A DNA stretch of 64,000 nucleotides from Lacinutrix himadriensis (lineage in GTDB: Bacteria; Bacteroidota; Bacteroidia; Flavobacteriales; Flavobacteriaceae). Shown here piece by piece: positions 35,785-45,086 of this stretch (its first letter is position 1; the number at the start of each line of letters is the position of its first letter). The stretch covers positions 62,001 through 126,000 of the forward strand of contig NZ_LIQI01000019.1 in NCBI RefSeq assembly GCF_001418105.1, in the 5' to 3' direction. Both the position numbers and the translations under genes were made by a program. A model generated the notes under the pieces. It searched no databases, was not told where the DNA came from, and saw only the letters and a program-made list of their open reading frames with translations.

Positions 35785-36126
35785 TTAATTAATAAAATTA
35801 AAAGAGAAAGGATAGGTTGGTGTTTCTCCATTGCTTGCTTTAATAGCATTTATAATAGGAAAGATTATAGATATAATTCCTAAAACCATAAAACCTAAAA
35901 GCCCTAATCCGAATAAAAGAATTAATGGCACGCAAATTATACAATATACAATTAAGCTCAATTGAAAATTAATGATGTTTTTACCATGCGCATCCATTTG
36001 ATGGACTTTTTCTTTTTGAGTAACCCAAAGAATAAGCGGAAGAATTAAACTACCAAAACCAGTAACTAATGTAATTAATTGGCTTAAATGTGTAATAACT
36101 AAAAGTTGTTTGTCTTCTCTTTTCAT
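35785..36126 (-). CDS. DUF4870 membrane protein
   Basis: 113 residues with about three membrane helices and the DUF4870 motif HLSQLITLVTGFGSLILPLILW then MDAHGKNIINFQLSLIVY. Function unknown. Starts 72 bp after the DUF6691 gene; could be part of the same transcript. Confidence 0.85.
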   Translation of the reverse strand: MKREDKQLLVITHLSQLITLVTGFGSLILPLILWVTQKEKVHQMDAHGKNIINFQLSLIVYCIICVPLILLFGLGLLGFMVLGIISIIFPIINAIKASNGETPTYPFSFNFIN

Positions 36127-36198
36127 GATGATTGATTTATTGATTGATACTTATAGGACGCACCGAATCATAAAATGTTACAACAATCCATAAAAAAA

Positions 36199-36612
36199 TT
36201 AATGCGGCAGTTTCTCTTTTAATACACCATAAAGAAAAGTACCAAGTACTGCCGAGGCTAATACAATGAGTATTGGAACAAAACCAGCACCGACAAGCAC
36301 AAAAATGGGTCCCGGACATGCGCCAGCTAAAGCCCAACCAAGTCCAAAAATGATTCCACCAATCATATACCTAGAAAATGATTTTTCTTTAGGAAGGATC
36401 ACAATGGGATTACCATCTATAGATTTTATTTTATAATGTTTTATTACTTGCACAAATACGATTCCGAAAGCTAAAGCCGTTCCTATGATTCCATACATGT
36501 GGAAAGATTGAAACTGAAACATTTCGTAAATACGAAACCACGAAGCAGCTTCCGATTTGTACATAATTATTCCGAAGAAAAAACCAACAAGGATATATAA
36601 AATGCTTTTCAT
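36199..36612 (-). CDS. YeeE/YedE-type sulfur transporter half, DUF6691
   Basis: 137 residues, about four membrane helices, with GLGWALAGACPGP, the conserved cysteine motif of this family. With the preceding 184-residue protein it makes up the two halves of a YeeE-like channel for thiosulfate or reduced sulfur. Start is 2 bp after the partner's stop. Last sulfur gene of the RND operon. Confidence 0.85.
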   Translation of the reverse strand: MKSILYILVGFFFGIIMYKSEAASWFRIYEMFQFQSFHMYGIIGTALAFGIVFVQVIKHYKIKSIDGNPIVILPKEKSFSRYMIGGIIFGLGWALAGACPGPIFVLVGAGFVPILIVLASAVLGTFLYGVLKEKLPH

Positions 36613-36614
36613 CT

Positions 36615-37169
36615 TTAAAATATTAGAGGGAATAATAAATGAACCATAACCAATCCGCCAATAAAAAAGCCAATTACAGCAATTAAGGAAGGCAATTGTA
36701 AATTACTTAATCCAGAAATAGCGTGACCAGAAGTACAACCTCCAGCATAACGAGCGCCAAAACCAATGAGTACCCCTCCAACTATTAAAATAAGTATCGT
36801 TTTTATATCGCTTAAAGCGGAAATAGAGAATAACTCTCTAGGCATATATTGATTTTCAGCAGAAATATTTATGCTTGCTAAAGATGCTTTTGTAGCTTCA
36901 CTAATTGCAGGCATTTCCCCATTAGATAAATAATGAGAAGCGACAAAACCGCCTAGAATAGCTCCTACTACCACTAATAAATTCCACTTATCAGATTTCC
37001 AATCGGACTGAAAAAAAGGACTTACTTTTCCTGCACCACAAGCAGCACAAAAAGTTTTTAAGTTAGAAGACATTCCAAATTTTTTCCCCATTAACAATAG
37101 GATTAGCATGGTGCACGCTATTAAAAAACCTGAAAGATACCAAGGCCAAGGTTGCAAGAAAAATTCCAT
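36615..37169 (-). CDS. YeeE/YedE-family sulfur transporter half
   Basis: 184 residues, about five helices, with an N-terminal cysteine pair (CAACGAG) and the conserved GFGARYAGGCTSGHAISGL motif. In YeeE the equivalent cysteines pass thiosulfate through the membrane. Lies between DUF2892 and DUF6691 genes. Confidence 0.87.
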   Translation of the reverse strand: MEFFLQPWPWYLSGFLIACTMLILLLMGKKFGMSSNLKTFCAACGAGKVSPFFQSDWKSDKWNLLVVVGAILGGFVASHYLSNGEMPAISEATKASLASINISAENQYMPRELFSISALSDIKTILILIVGGVLIGFGARYAGGCTSGHAISGLSNLQLPSLIAVIGFFIGGLVMVHLLFPLIF

Positions 37170-37241
37170 AAATAAATTTTCGGCAAAAGTACATGCTAAA
37201 AATCTATTTATAGAACTTATATCTAATAAAAATATGGAGTT

Positions 37242-37451
37242 TTATTTTACACTACAACTTGCTCCTTCTTTTTTAATACCTAGCTTTACTAATATTGTTT
37301 CTAACAAACACCATTTTGTAAAAGCAGATTGTATTAAATTCACGCCAATAAACACGGTAAACCACATCCATTTTGGACTCACATATACAGAAAGCACAAC
37401 GCTTAACAAAACCATTACACCTACTATAACTCTAAAATATGTATTTAACAT
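37242..37451 (-). CDS. DUF2892 membrane protein
   Basis: 69 residues, two helices, with NLIQSAFTKWCLLETIL and a C-terminal cysteine (GASCSVK). DUF2892 proteins are often next to rhodanese and YeeE genes in sulfur operons. Ends 72 bp before YeeE. Confidence 0.85.
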   Translation of the reverse strand: MLNTYFRVIVGVMVLLSVVLSVYVSPKWMWFTVFIGVNLIQSAFTKWCLLETILVKLGIKKEGASCSVK

Positions 37452-37469
37452 TTTAATTAATTTTTAAAT

Positions 37470-37775
37470 TTATATAAATTTCTCAATAGGAACCACAACA
37501 GCTTTTAAAGGAGTTTTAGTTTCTAGATTTGAATTAAATTCTTTTATTAAAAGGAATAAAGCATCAATATTTTCGTCCTCAGTAAAAGAAAAGAACAGAC
37601 TCGATTCATTCCCTCCTTTTTCTGCTGAAAACCAATTTGAAGCCATTAATAACGAGGATCCATTTTTGTATCCTTCAATATCAGAACTACTAAAGTTTTC
37701 AATATTTGCTTTTTTGAAAAGCTTTAAAACCTCTTTTTCAAATTCTTCTACCGCTGTAACAATTACTAATTTCAT
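37470..37775 (-). CDS. PII-like small protein of the RND operon
   Basis: 101 residues with an alternating beta-alpha pattern (MKLVIVTAVEEFEKEVLKLFKKANI, then KAVVVPIEKFI), no signal peptide. The fold resembles PII or DUF3240-type proteins that accompany some RND pumps. Nearest family uncertain. 96 bp after the RND gene. Confidence 0.55.
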   Translation of the reverse strand: MKLVIVTAVEEFEKEVLKLFKKANIENFSSSDIEGYKNGSSLLMASNWFSAEKGGNESSLFFSFTEDENIDALFLLIKEFNSNLETKTPLKAVVVPIEKFI

Positions 37776-37871
37776 TTGTTTACAATTTATTGTCCGTTCG
37801 ATCGCATTCGAAAACTCTTTTCAACTACTTCGCTAAATATAGGTCTCGACCGCGCTCGACTAGACAAGTTC

Positions 37872-40800
37872 TTATTTAAAATTCTTTTTCTCTATCATAT
37901 AGTAAACTAATGGAACCACCAATAAAGTCAGCACAGTAGACACAATAGTTCCTCCCATTAACGAGATTGCTAATCCTTGAAAAATGGGATCAAACAGTAT
38001 CACGAATGCCCCAATGACAACTGTTCCTGCTGTTAATAGAATTGGTGTTGTACGCACAGCTCCTGCTTCAATACAAGCTTGTTTTAGTGGTACACCTTCC
38101 GTAGTTCTTAGGTTAATAAAATCAATAAGTAATACGGAATTTCTAACCATAATTCCAGCTAAAGCAATCATACCTATAAAAGAAGTTGCTGTAAAAAACG
38201 CGCCCATAATCCAATGTCCTAGAATAATTCCGATTAAGGATAAAGGAATAGCAACCATCATTACAATTGGTGCTTTAAAGTTTTGAAACCATCCTACAAT
38301 TAAAATATATATTAAGATAATAGCTCCTAAAAAGGCAATTCCTAAGTCTCTAAAAACCTCTAAAGTAATTTGCCATTCTCCATCCCATTTCACGGTATAA
38401 TTATCTTCAAAACCTGGTTGTCCTAAATACATTTCGTTTAATTCATAACCTTTTGGTAATGGAATTTCTTTTAACTTTTCTTCCATTCCAAGAATGGCAT
38501 ACGCCGGACTTTCTAATTCTCCAGCCATATCTGCCATCACATACACCACGCGCTTTTGGTTTTTACGGTAAATGCTTTTTGCTGCAGTCGTTTCCGTAAT
38601 GGTTACCAAATCTGCTATAGGCACCATATTACCTTGTTTCGATTTCACTTTTAATTGTGAAATATCACTTATGGTCGATTTTTCCTTTTCATCTAAAGCC
38701 AATACCAAACCAACTTGGTTCACCGCATTTTCATCATATAACGTTGTAATCGCTCTATTAGACAATGCCATATTCATGGTATATGCAATTTGCTGTGGTG
38801 CTACACCATACAACATGGCTTTTTCTTTATTAATATCGAATTGATATTCGGTTTGATCTGCTTCCACCATCCAATCAATATCGACTACATCCTCTGTGTT
38901 CTTTAATATATCTTGAACGCTATTGGCTATTCTAATCTGCTCGTTATAATCTGGTCCATACACTTCTGCAACAATAGTAGATAACACTGGAGGTCCTGGT
39001 GGCACTTCTACTAATTTAATATTTGCGTTATACTTCGCTGCAATTTTCTGAATGTCTGGACGCATTAACTTAGCAATATCATGACTTTGTGCCGTCCGGT
39101 CTTCTTTATCAATTAAATTCACTTGGATATCTGCCATATTAGAGCCTCCACGTAAATCGTAATGACGCACCAAACCGTTAAAAGTAATTGGTGCAGAAGT
39201 ACCAACGTAGTTTTGATAATTCACTACTTCTGGTCTAGTCGATAAATATTGAGACACTTCTTGCGCTACAACTCCTGTTCGTTCCAGTGTTGTGCCTTCA
39301 GGCATATCAATTACCACTTGAAACTCATTCTTATTATCAAAAGGCAGCATTTTTACTGCAACCGATTTGGTAAAAAACAACACCATCGTTGCCATTAACA
39401 CCATAAAAGTCAATCCTAAAAACAACCAGCGTTTTCTTTTACTTTCTAATAACGGACGCTCAAACTTATTATAGATTCTATAAATCAGCGTGTCTTCAAC
39501 TGCTTTTTCAGGTTTTTCTTCTGCTCCTTTTTTATCTTTTTCTCTTAAGAAAATATAGCCTAAATATGGTGTAATCGTTAATGCTACAAATAAAGATAAT
39601 ATCATAGCTATCGATGCACCAATTGGCATTGGCGCCATATATGGACCCATTAATCCGGAAACAAAAGCCATAGGTAAAACAGAAGCTATTACCGTAAATG
39701 TTGCTAAAATGGTTGGATTCCCAACCTCATTTATCGCATACAAAGCGGCTTGTTTAAATGGCAAGCGTTTCATCTTGAAATGCCTGTGCATATTTTCGGC
39801 AATAATAATCGAGTCATCCACCACAATTCCGGTTACAAATACTAAAGCAAATAAGGTAATTCGGTTTAGTGTATAATCCATCATATAGTAACTCAACAAG
39901 GTCAAAGCAAACGTAATTGGAACAGATAAAAACACGACCAATCCACCTCGCCATCCCATTGCTAGCATCACCACAAGGGTTACTGCAAAGATAGAACCGA
40001 TAAGGTGCCAAAGTAATTCGGATACTTTATGAGATGCTGTTTCCCCATAATTTCTAGTCACTTCCACATGCACATCATCCGGAATTAAAGTAGTACGTAA
40101 ATGGTCCACTTTATCAATAATAACTTCTGCAATTTTCATCGCATCTGCTCCTTTTCTTTTTGCTACTGAAATAGTTACTGCAGGATATTCCGATTTATAA
40201 TCTGCCGATTTCACACTTCCTTTTCCGTAACCTAAACTCACATAATTTTGTGGTACTTCTGGTCCATCAATAATTTTAGCGACTTGTTTTAAATATATGG
40301 GCTGATTTTGTTGCACACCAACCACCAAATTTTCGACATCGGTAACCGAAGCTAAAAAAGCTCCTGTATTCACTAAAAATTCGGTATCATTTTTATCAAA
40401 ACTACCAGCACTTAATTGGCTATTATTCGCTTTAATCATTTCTGAAACCGATAAGAAATCCAATCCGCTTGCAGCCAATTTATCCTTATCTAAAACCACA
40501 CGTAATTGACGATCTCTACCACCAATTTTATGCGTAACAGCTACATCGTTTATCTTCTTAATTTCAGCTTCCAACTCTTGCCCCATTTGGTTTAACTGGT
40601 AATCGTCGTAATTTTCACTCCACAACGTTAAACCCAACATTGGCACATCGTCAATCGCACGTGTTTTCACTAATGGAAACGTTACGCCCGCTGGCATTTG
40701 ATCCATGTGCTTATTAATTTCGTTGTATAATTTCACAAAAGAACGCTCAATATCTTCGCCAACATAAAACTGCACGATGACCATTCCTTGCTCTTTCATC

Positions 40801-41066
40801 GACGTAGAATACACATATTCCACACCCTTAATATTCGATATTAATTGCTCTAAAGGCTTAATCACACGCGACTCTACTTCCGTAGGACTTGCGCCTGGAT
40901 ATCCCACAAAAATGTCTGCCATTGGTACATCAATTTGCGGTTCTTCTTCACGCGGAATTAAAAACGAACTGTACACCCCAACCACCATAAATACAATCAT
41001 CAAAAGCACTGTAAGCTTCGACTGCATAAAGACTTTGGCAATTTTACCTGCGATTCCTTCTTTCAT
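37872..41066 (-). CDS. RND efflux pump, inner-membrane permease
   Basis: 1064 residues, standard length, with twelve helices and two large periplasmic loops. Helix 4 reads GIVVDDSIIIAENMHRHF, the proton-relay segment of RND pumps. It belongs to the acriflavin-resistance-like branch rather than classical AcrB. Works with the MFP and TolC encoded upstream to export small molecules. The same transcript carries sulfur-transport genes, so the substrate may be a sulfur-related or toxic compound. Confidence 0.92.
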   Translation of the reverse strand: MKEGIAGKIAKVFMQSKLTVLLMIVFMVVGVYSSFLIPREEEPQIDVPMADIFVGYPGASPTEVESRVIKPLEQLISNIKGVEYVYSTSMKEQGMVIVQFYVGEDIERSFVKLYNEINKHMDQMPAGVTFPLVKTRAIDDVPMLGLTLWSENYDDYQLNQMGQELEAEIKKINDVAVTHKIGGRDRQLRVVLDKDKLAASGLDFLSVSEMIKANNSQLSAGSFDKNDTEFLVNTGAFLASVTDVENLVVGVQQNQPIYLKQVAKIIDGPEVPQNYVSLGYGKGSVKSADYKSEYPAVTISVAKRKGADAMKIAEVIIDKVDHLRTTLIPDDVHVEVTRNYGETASHKVSELLWHLIGSIFAVTLVVMLAMGWRGGLVVFLSVPITFALTLLSYYMMDYTLNRITLFALVFVTGIVVDDSIIIAENMHRHFKMKRLPFKQAALYAINEVGNPTILATFTVIASVLPMAFVSGLMGPYMAPMPIGASIAMILSLFVALTITPYLGYIFLREKDKKGAEEKPEKAVEDTLIYRIYNKFERPLLESKRKRWLFLGLTFMVLMATMVLFFTKSVAVKMLPFDNKNEFQVVIDMPEGTTLERTGVVAQEVSQYLSTRPEVVNYQNYVGTSAPITFNGLVRHYDLRGGSNMADIQVNLIDKEDRTAQSHDIAKLMRPDIQKIAAKYNANIKLVEVPPGPPVLSTIVAEVYGPDYNEQIRIANSVQDILKNTEDVVDIDWMVEADQTEYQFDINKEKAMLYGVAPQQIAYTMNMALSNRAITTLYDENAVNQVGLVLALDEKEKSTISDISQLKVKSKQGNMVPIADLVTITETTAAKSIYRKNQKRVVYVMADMAGELESPAYAILGMEEKLKEIPLPKGYELNEMYLGQPGFEDNYTVKWDGEWQITLEVFRDLGIAFLGAIILIYILIVGWFQNFKAPIVMMVAIPLSLIGIILGHWIMGAFFTATSFIGMIALAGIMVRNSVLLIDFINLRTTEGVPLKQACIEAGAVRTTPILLTAGTVVIGAFVILFDPIFQGLAISLMGGTIVSTVLTLLVVPLVYYMIEKKNFK

Positions 41067-41109
41067 AATTATTACTTTTTTTTCATTCCCACAAAAGTGG
41101 AAATCTTTA

Positions 41110-41205
41110 TATCTTGGGCGTTTTAACAGGCTATCCGTTACAATCTTTTTTTGCCATATATGGTAGCAAAAAAAGGATTTCCACTGCTATCCTTAACGCA
41201 ACTTA
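41110..41205. repeat. Hairpin repeat between MFP and RND genes
   Basis: AGTGGAAATC (from 41096) pairs with GATTTCCACT (about 41177-41186), and TTTTTTTGCCATA pairs with TATGGTAGCAAAAAAA inside. The segment GGCTATCCGTTACAATC plus GGATTTCCACTGCTATCC is a repeat type I recognise from flavobacterial intergenic regions. Confidence 0.55.
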
Positions 41206-41209
41206 TTAG

Positions 41210-42286
41210 TTATTGAATGGTAATTTTCGCTCCATTAAACAGTTTACCTTCAGCCGAAACAATGTAAGCCTCGTCTGCATTTAAACCAGATAACACTTCT
41301 ACTTGATCACCAAAAGTTCGACCTAAGCGCAACCAACGTAATAATGCTGTATTACTCTGACTTACCGTATACACTCCAGATAATTGTCCGTTGGTTACAA
41401 TAGCATCCGTCGGAATTAAAACCATAGATGACGTTGCTTTTCTTTCCACAGGGAATTGCACCGTGGTAAACATGCCTGATAAAATATTGGCATCCGTTTT
41501 ATCTACATCTATTTTTACTAAATATTGTCCGCCCGTATTTTTAGCAGATGTACTTACTTCTGCTACTTTTCCTTTTATGGTTTTATTAATCGATTTCACC
41601 AATACATCTACTACAGTTCCTTTGTTAATTGCAGAAATTTCCGTTTCAGGAACCATTGCCATCACTTCAAAATTTCCAGGCGTTTCTATACTTATTAATG
41701 ATACTCCAGGATTAGCCATATTACCAGCTTCCACATTTTTACTAGTCACCGTTCCACTAAAAGGAGCAGTTATATTACTATATGCAAATTGCGCATTGAT
41801 TTCGTTTTTCATTTGATTGGCTGCTTCTACTCTAGCTTTTGCCATTTCATAATTGGCAGTCATATCATCCATCTCTTTTTGCGATGCGCTATTATCTGCG
41901 AACAGATTTTTAAAACGATTGTAATCTTTTTGCGCATTTTTTAAAGCAGCATTAGCTTCTGTTATTCCTGCATTTACCTGTGCTCTTTTGGCTTGTAAAT
42001 CGCTATTATTAATCGATATTAATAATTGTCCTTTTCGCACTTTATCTCCAACGTTAACGTGTACTTTATTTACATAACCCATCATTCTAGTGCTTAAATC
42101 GGCACTATTCGTGGCTTGTATTTTTCCGCTTACAGACAAAAAAGGACTGCTTCCATTAGTTGTTACTTGGCTCGTTTTCACGCTAATTGCTGGCGAATTA
42201 TCTACAACTGGCTTTTTGTCTTCGCTACCACAACTTGCTACGAATAGCGCTATAGAAAGTGTTAGGATGGTATATATATTTTTCAT
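41210..42286 (-). CDS. RND periplasmic adaptor (membrane fusion protein)
   Basis: 358 residues. Lipoprotein signal with Cys19 (FVASCGSE), lipoyl halves around a coiled-coil hairpin (about 95-145, ending NEINAQFAYSNITAPFSGTV), then beta barrel. It joins the pump to TolC. Between the tolC and RND genes in the same operon. Confidence 0.92.
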   Translation of the reverse strand: MKNIYTILTLSIALFVASCGSEDKKPVVDNSPAISVKTSQVTTNGSSPFLSVSGKIQATNSADLSTRMMGYVNKVHVNVGDKVRKGQLLISINNSDLQAKRAQVNAGITEANAALKNAQKDYNRFKNLFADNSASQKEMDDMTANYEMAKARVEAANQMKNEINAQFAYSNITAPFSGTVTSKNVEAGNMANPGVSLISIETPGNFEVMAMVPETEISAINKGTVVDVLVKSINKTIKGKVAEVSTSAKNTGGQYLVKIDVDKTDANILSGMFTTVQFPVERKATSSMVLIPTDAIVTNGQLSGVYTVSQSNTALLRWLRLGRTFGDQVEVLSGLNADEAYIVSAEGKLFNGAKITIQ

Positions 42287-42309
42287 GTTTATTATTTTTT
42301 ATTTAAGAC

Positions 42310-42331
42310 ACTTCGACTGCGCTCAGTGTGA
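42310..42331. repeat. Dispersed repeat CACTTCGACTGCGCTCAGTG
   Basis: Hairpin with CACT/AGTG ends, the second copy of the element at 27252-27266, in the gap between MFP and TolC genes. Confidence 0.55.
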
Positions 42332-42398
42332 CAGTATTTATACATTTGGATTCTAGAAAATCAATCTTGATTCTTGGCTCTATTATCTTATTTTTTAA

Positions 42399-43706
42399 TT
42401 ATCCTTTAGTTAAAAATTGTACGTATGCTTGTGCGTAATTGTATTCAAAAATGGTTTGGTAATATTCCAATTGCTTTTGTGCATATTGCGTTTCGGCAAG
42501 TAACAAATCGGATGTTTTTTCTAAACCTTCCTTGAATCTATTTGTTCGAATTCGTAAAGATTCTTCCGATTGTTCTAATGCTAAAGTTGTTAATTGTAGC
42601 TTATTCTCGGCATCAGTAAAAGCACGTTTCGCTTTGTTTAATTCTAAATTACTTTGAGATACATATTGTTTGTATTCTAATTTCGATTTTTCGAATTCGG
42701 ATTTACTTTTTTGCATTTTACCAAAACGCTTCGACCCTTGAAAAATATCCCAACTTAATTGTGCTCCAAATAAATACCCATTTGCATCGCCTTGAAAAAT
42801 TTGATCATCATACAACTCGTAACTTCCAAAAGCATTCAATCTTGGTAAAAACGCCATTTTATCTGCTTTATTCATCGCCTCATAAGCATTAGAAGCTAAT
42901 TGCATCGCTTTAATATCCGAACGGTTTTGGGAAATCTTTTTATCTTCCAAAGCAAAGGTTGTAATCACCAATTCATCCGTTGGTATATACACCACATAGT
43001 TTTCATCACTCATTAAAAAAGACAAATAATTGGAAGCATTTTGCACATTACTCTTAGCGGTTTGTAATTGGTTTTGAACTTCGGTAACGCGTACTTCTAC
43101 ATTCAATACATCTGCACGTTGCAAATAGCCTTGTTTAAAGCTATCGTCTGCTAATTTTTTATTGGCATTTGCAGCAACTAACGCTTTTTCTAAAACGGCA
43201 ACGGACTTATATGCTAATTGTAATTGCATGTATGCCTTGTCTACCTCAAACACTAAATAATCCTGCGTACGCTCTGTCTTTAAGGACATCGCTTCCATTT
43301 TGGATTTGGCCGCTTTACGCTGATAGATGCCATCGACATTAATTAATGGCTGCTGAATTTCGAATTTTGTTGCGTAGTTTTCAATCTGAGAAGGATTGTT
43401 TAATAATGCTGGACTAAAATCATTTTGAGTTAGTATTTCTTGATTCAATTTAGAACCAAAAGCCATTAACGGATTTGTAGTTGCAATCCCTGTATGACTA
43501 GCTGAAATGTTTGGTAAAAACACGGCGTTTGTTTGTCGGTAATCGGCTTTGGCAATATTAAAATCTTCTTCCGAAATTTTAATACTCGTGTTATTCTCCG
43601 ATACTTTAGTCAAAACTTCCGTTTTTGCAATAGGTACGACTTCTTGTGCTTGCACTGAAAGTGTTAATCCTAAAAGCAATATTGATATATAAATATAGTT
43701 TTTCAT
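42399..43706 (-). CDS. TolC-family outer-membrane channel (RND operon)
   Basis: 435 residues with a signal peptide (LSVQAQ) and two long coiled-coil outer membrane efflux repeats. First gene of the tolC-MFP-RND-PII-DUF2892-YeeE-DUF6691 operon. A Crp/Fnr-type site and a -7 box lie just upstream. Confidence 0.92.
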   Translation of the reverse strand: MKNYIYISILLLGLTLSVQAQEVVPIAKTEVLTKVSENNTSIKISEEDFNIAKADYRQTNAVFLPNISASHTGIATTNPLMAFGSKLNQEILTQNDFSPALLNNPSQIENYATKFEIQQPLINVDGIYQRKAAKSKMEAMSLKTERTQDYLVFEVDKAYMQLQLAYKSVAVLEKALVAANANKKLADDSFKQGYLQRADVLNVEVRVTEVQNQLQTAKSNVQNASNYLSFLMSDENYVVYIPTDELVITTFALEDKKISQNRSDIKAMQLASNAYEAMNKADKMAFLPRLNAFGSYELYDDQIFQGDANGYLFGAQLSWDIFQGSKRFGKMQKSKSEFEKSKLEYKQYVSQSNLELNKAKRAFTDAENKLQLTTLALEQSEESLRIRTNRFKEGLEKTSDLLLAETQYAQKQLEYYQTIFEYNYAQAYVQFLTKG

Positions 43707-43725
43707 TAATTATTAATTTACAGTA

Positions 43726-43769
43726 CAAAAATAGTTCAGGAATATACTTTTGTCAGTAACATAGGTTAC
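43726..43769 (-). promoter_or_regulatory. GTNAC-type activator site and -7 box, RND/sulfur operon
   Basis: GTAAC-ATAG-GTTAC at 43756-43769 and, on the minus strand, TATTTTTG at 43726-43733, which fits TAnnTTTG exactly. Centre-to-centre 33 bp, so the site would be near -41.5, a class II activator position. The site is 50 bp before the tolC start. Confidence 0.7.
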
Positions 43770-43994
43770 TTAAGAAAAGCAATTTGAATTAAGACATTTT
43801 TAGTTGTTCTAAATTAAAATAAACAAAAAGTATACACACTGATAATTATCATATAAAATACTGACTATTATATAGTTTCGAAAAAACCAAAGAAAAACAG
43901 GATGATAAACACCTTTTATTAAACAAGCTAAAAAGCAACTTAAAAACAAAGTATTGGTATAAATATATTGGTATCCCTTACTTTTGTTTTTAAT

Positions 43995-44993
43995 ATGGAT
44001 TCATTAACACAAATAGTATTAGGAGCAGCTGTAGGAGAAGCTGTTTTAGGTAAAAAAGTTGGAAACAAAGCGATGCTTTATGGTGCTATTGCAGGAACTA
44101 TTCCAGATTTCGATGTGTTTGCTTCTTATTTTACAGACACCGTTTCTGCTCTTGCTATACATCGCGGATTTACACACTCTATTGTGTTTTCGGCACTTTT
44201 TGCTCCCATTTTTGGATGGATTGTTTCTCGATATGAGACATATAAAAACTTTAAAAATTGGTCTTGGTTATTCTTTTGGTCCTTTGTGACGCATCCCATT
44301 TTAGATGCACATACTACTTGGGGAACACAATTGTTTTGGCCTTTTGATTTGCGATTAGCATTTAAAAACATATTTGTAATCGACCCCCTGTACACCTTAC
44401 CCTTTTTGGTGTTTTTAATTTTGGCAATGCGACAAAAACGCACTACCACAAAACGACGTTTTTATAACAACATGGGATTAATAATTAGCACCTCTTATTT
44501 GGCTTTAACCTTAGTTTTAAAATGGATTTCCTATACGGAATTTGAATCTGCTTTAGCTACCCAAAACATAACCTATTTAGATATAGACACGAGACCTTCC
44601 CCTTTAAACACCATACTTTGGAGTGCCAATGTGCAAACCGAAGATGCATATTTACTTGGAAATTATTCGTTTTTTGATTCCCAACCAATTACTTTTGAAA
44701 GCTACCCTAAACATCATGAATTATTAGGAAATCTAGTTGAAGATGAAAGCGTAAAACGTATGATTACTATTACCGAAGGTTGGTATACCATCAATAAAAA
44801 AGACGATACACTTTATTTTAATGATTTACGATTTGGTTTGTTAAGTTTAGCGCCAAAATCCGACAACTTTGTTTTTAAATACAGACTAGATGTAGATGCT
44901 ACAGGAAAGGTTGTATTTACAGAAGAACCTAAAAATAATCGGGAAGGCAAAAAACTGCTATCCGAATTATGGCAACGATTAAAAGGAAATTAA
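43995..44993 (+). CDS. Membrane-bound metal-dependent hydrolase (YbcI/DUF457 family)
   Basis: 332 residues from ATG 43995, preferred over an in-frame upstream start because MDSLTQIVLGAAVGEAVLG is the normal family beginning. Conserved HRGFTHS (metal ligands) and THPILDAHTTWGTQLFWPF, with four or so helices. Family hydrolyses unknown substrates at the membrane. Confidence 0.87.
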   Translation: MDSLTQIVLGAAVGEAVLGKKVGNKAMLYGAIAGTIPDFDVFASYFTDTVSALAIHRGFTHSIVFSALFAPIFGWIVSRYETYKNFKNWSWLFFWSFVTHPILDAHTTWGTQLFWPFDLRLAFKNIFVIDPLYTLPFLVFLILAMRQKRTTTKRRFYNNMGLIISTSYLALTLVLKWISYTEFESALATQNITYLDIDTRPSPLNTILWSANVQTEDAYLLGNYSFFDSQPITFESYPKHHELLGNLVEDESVKRMITITEGWYTINKKDDTLYFNDLRFGLLSLAPKSDNFVFKYRLDVDATGKVVFTEEPKNNREGKKLLSELWQRLKGN

Positions 44994-45086
44994 TTGCAAC
45001 GAAACTATTAACTAATAACCGCTTTCAAATTTGGAATGAGAAGTCTTTCAAATTTTGAATATCTTGTAAACTAAACTTATACATTT

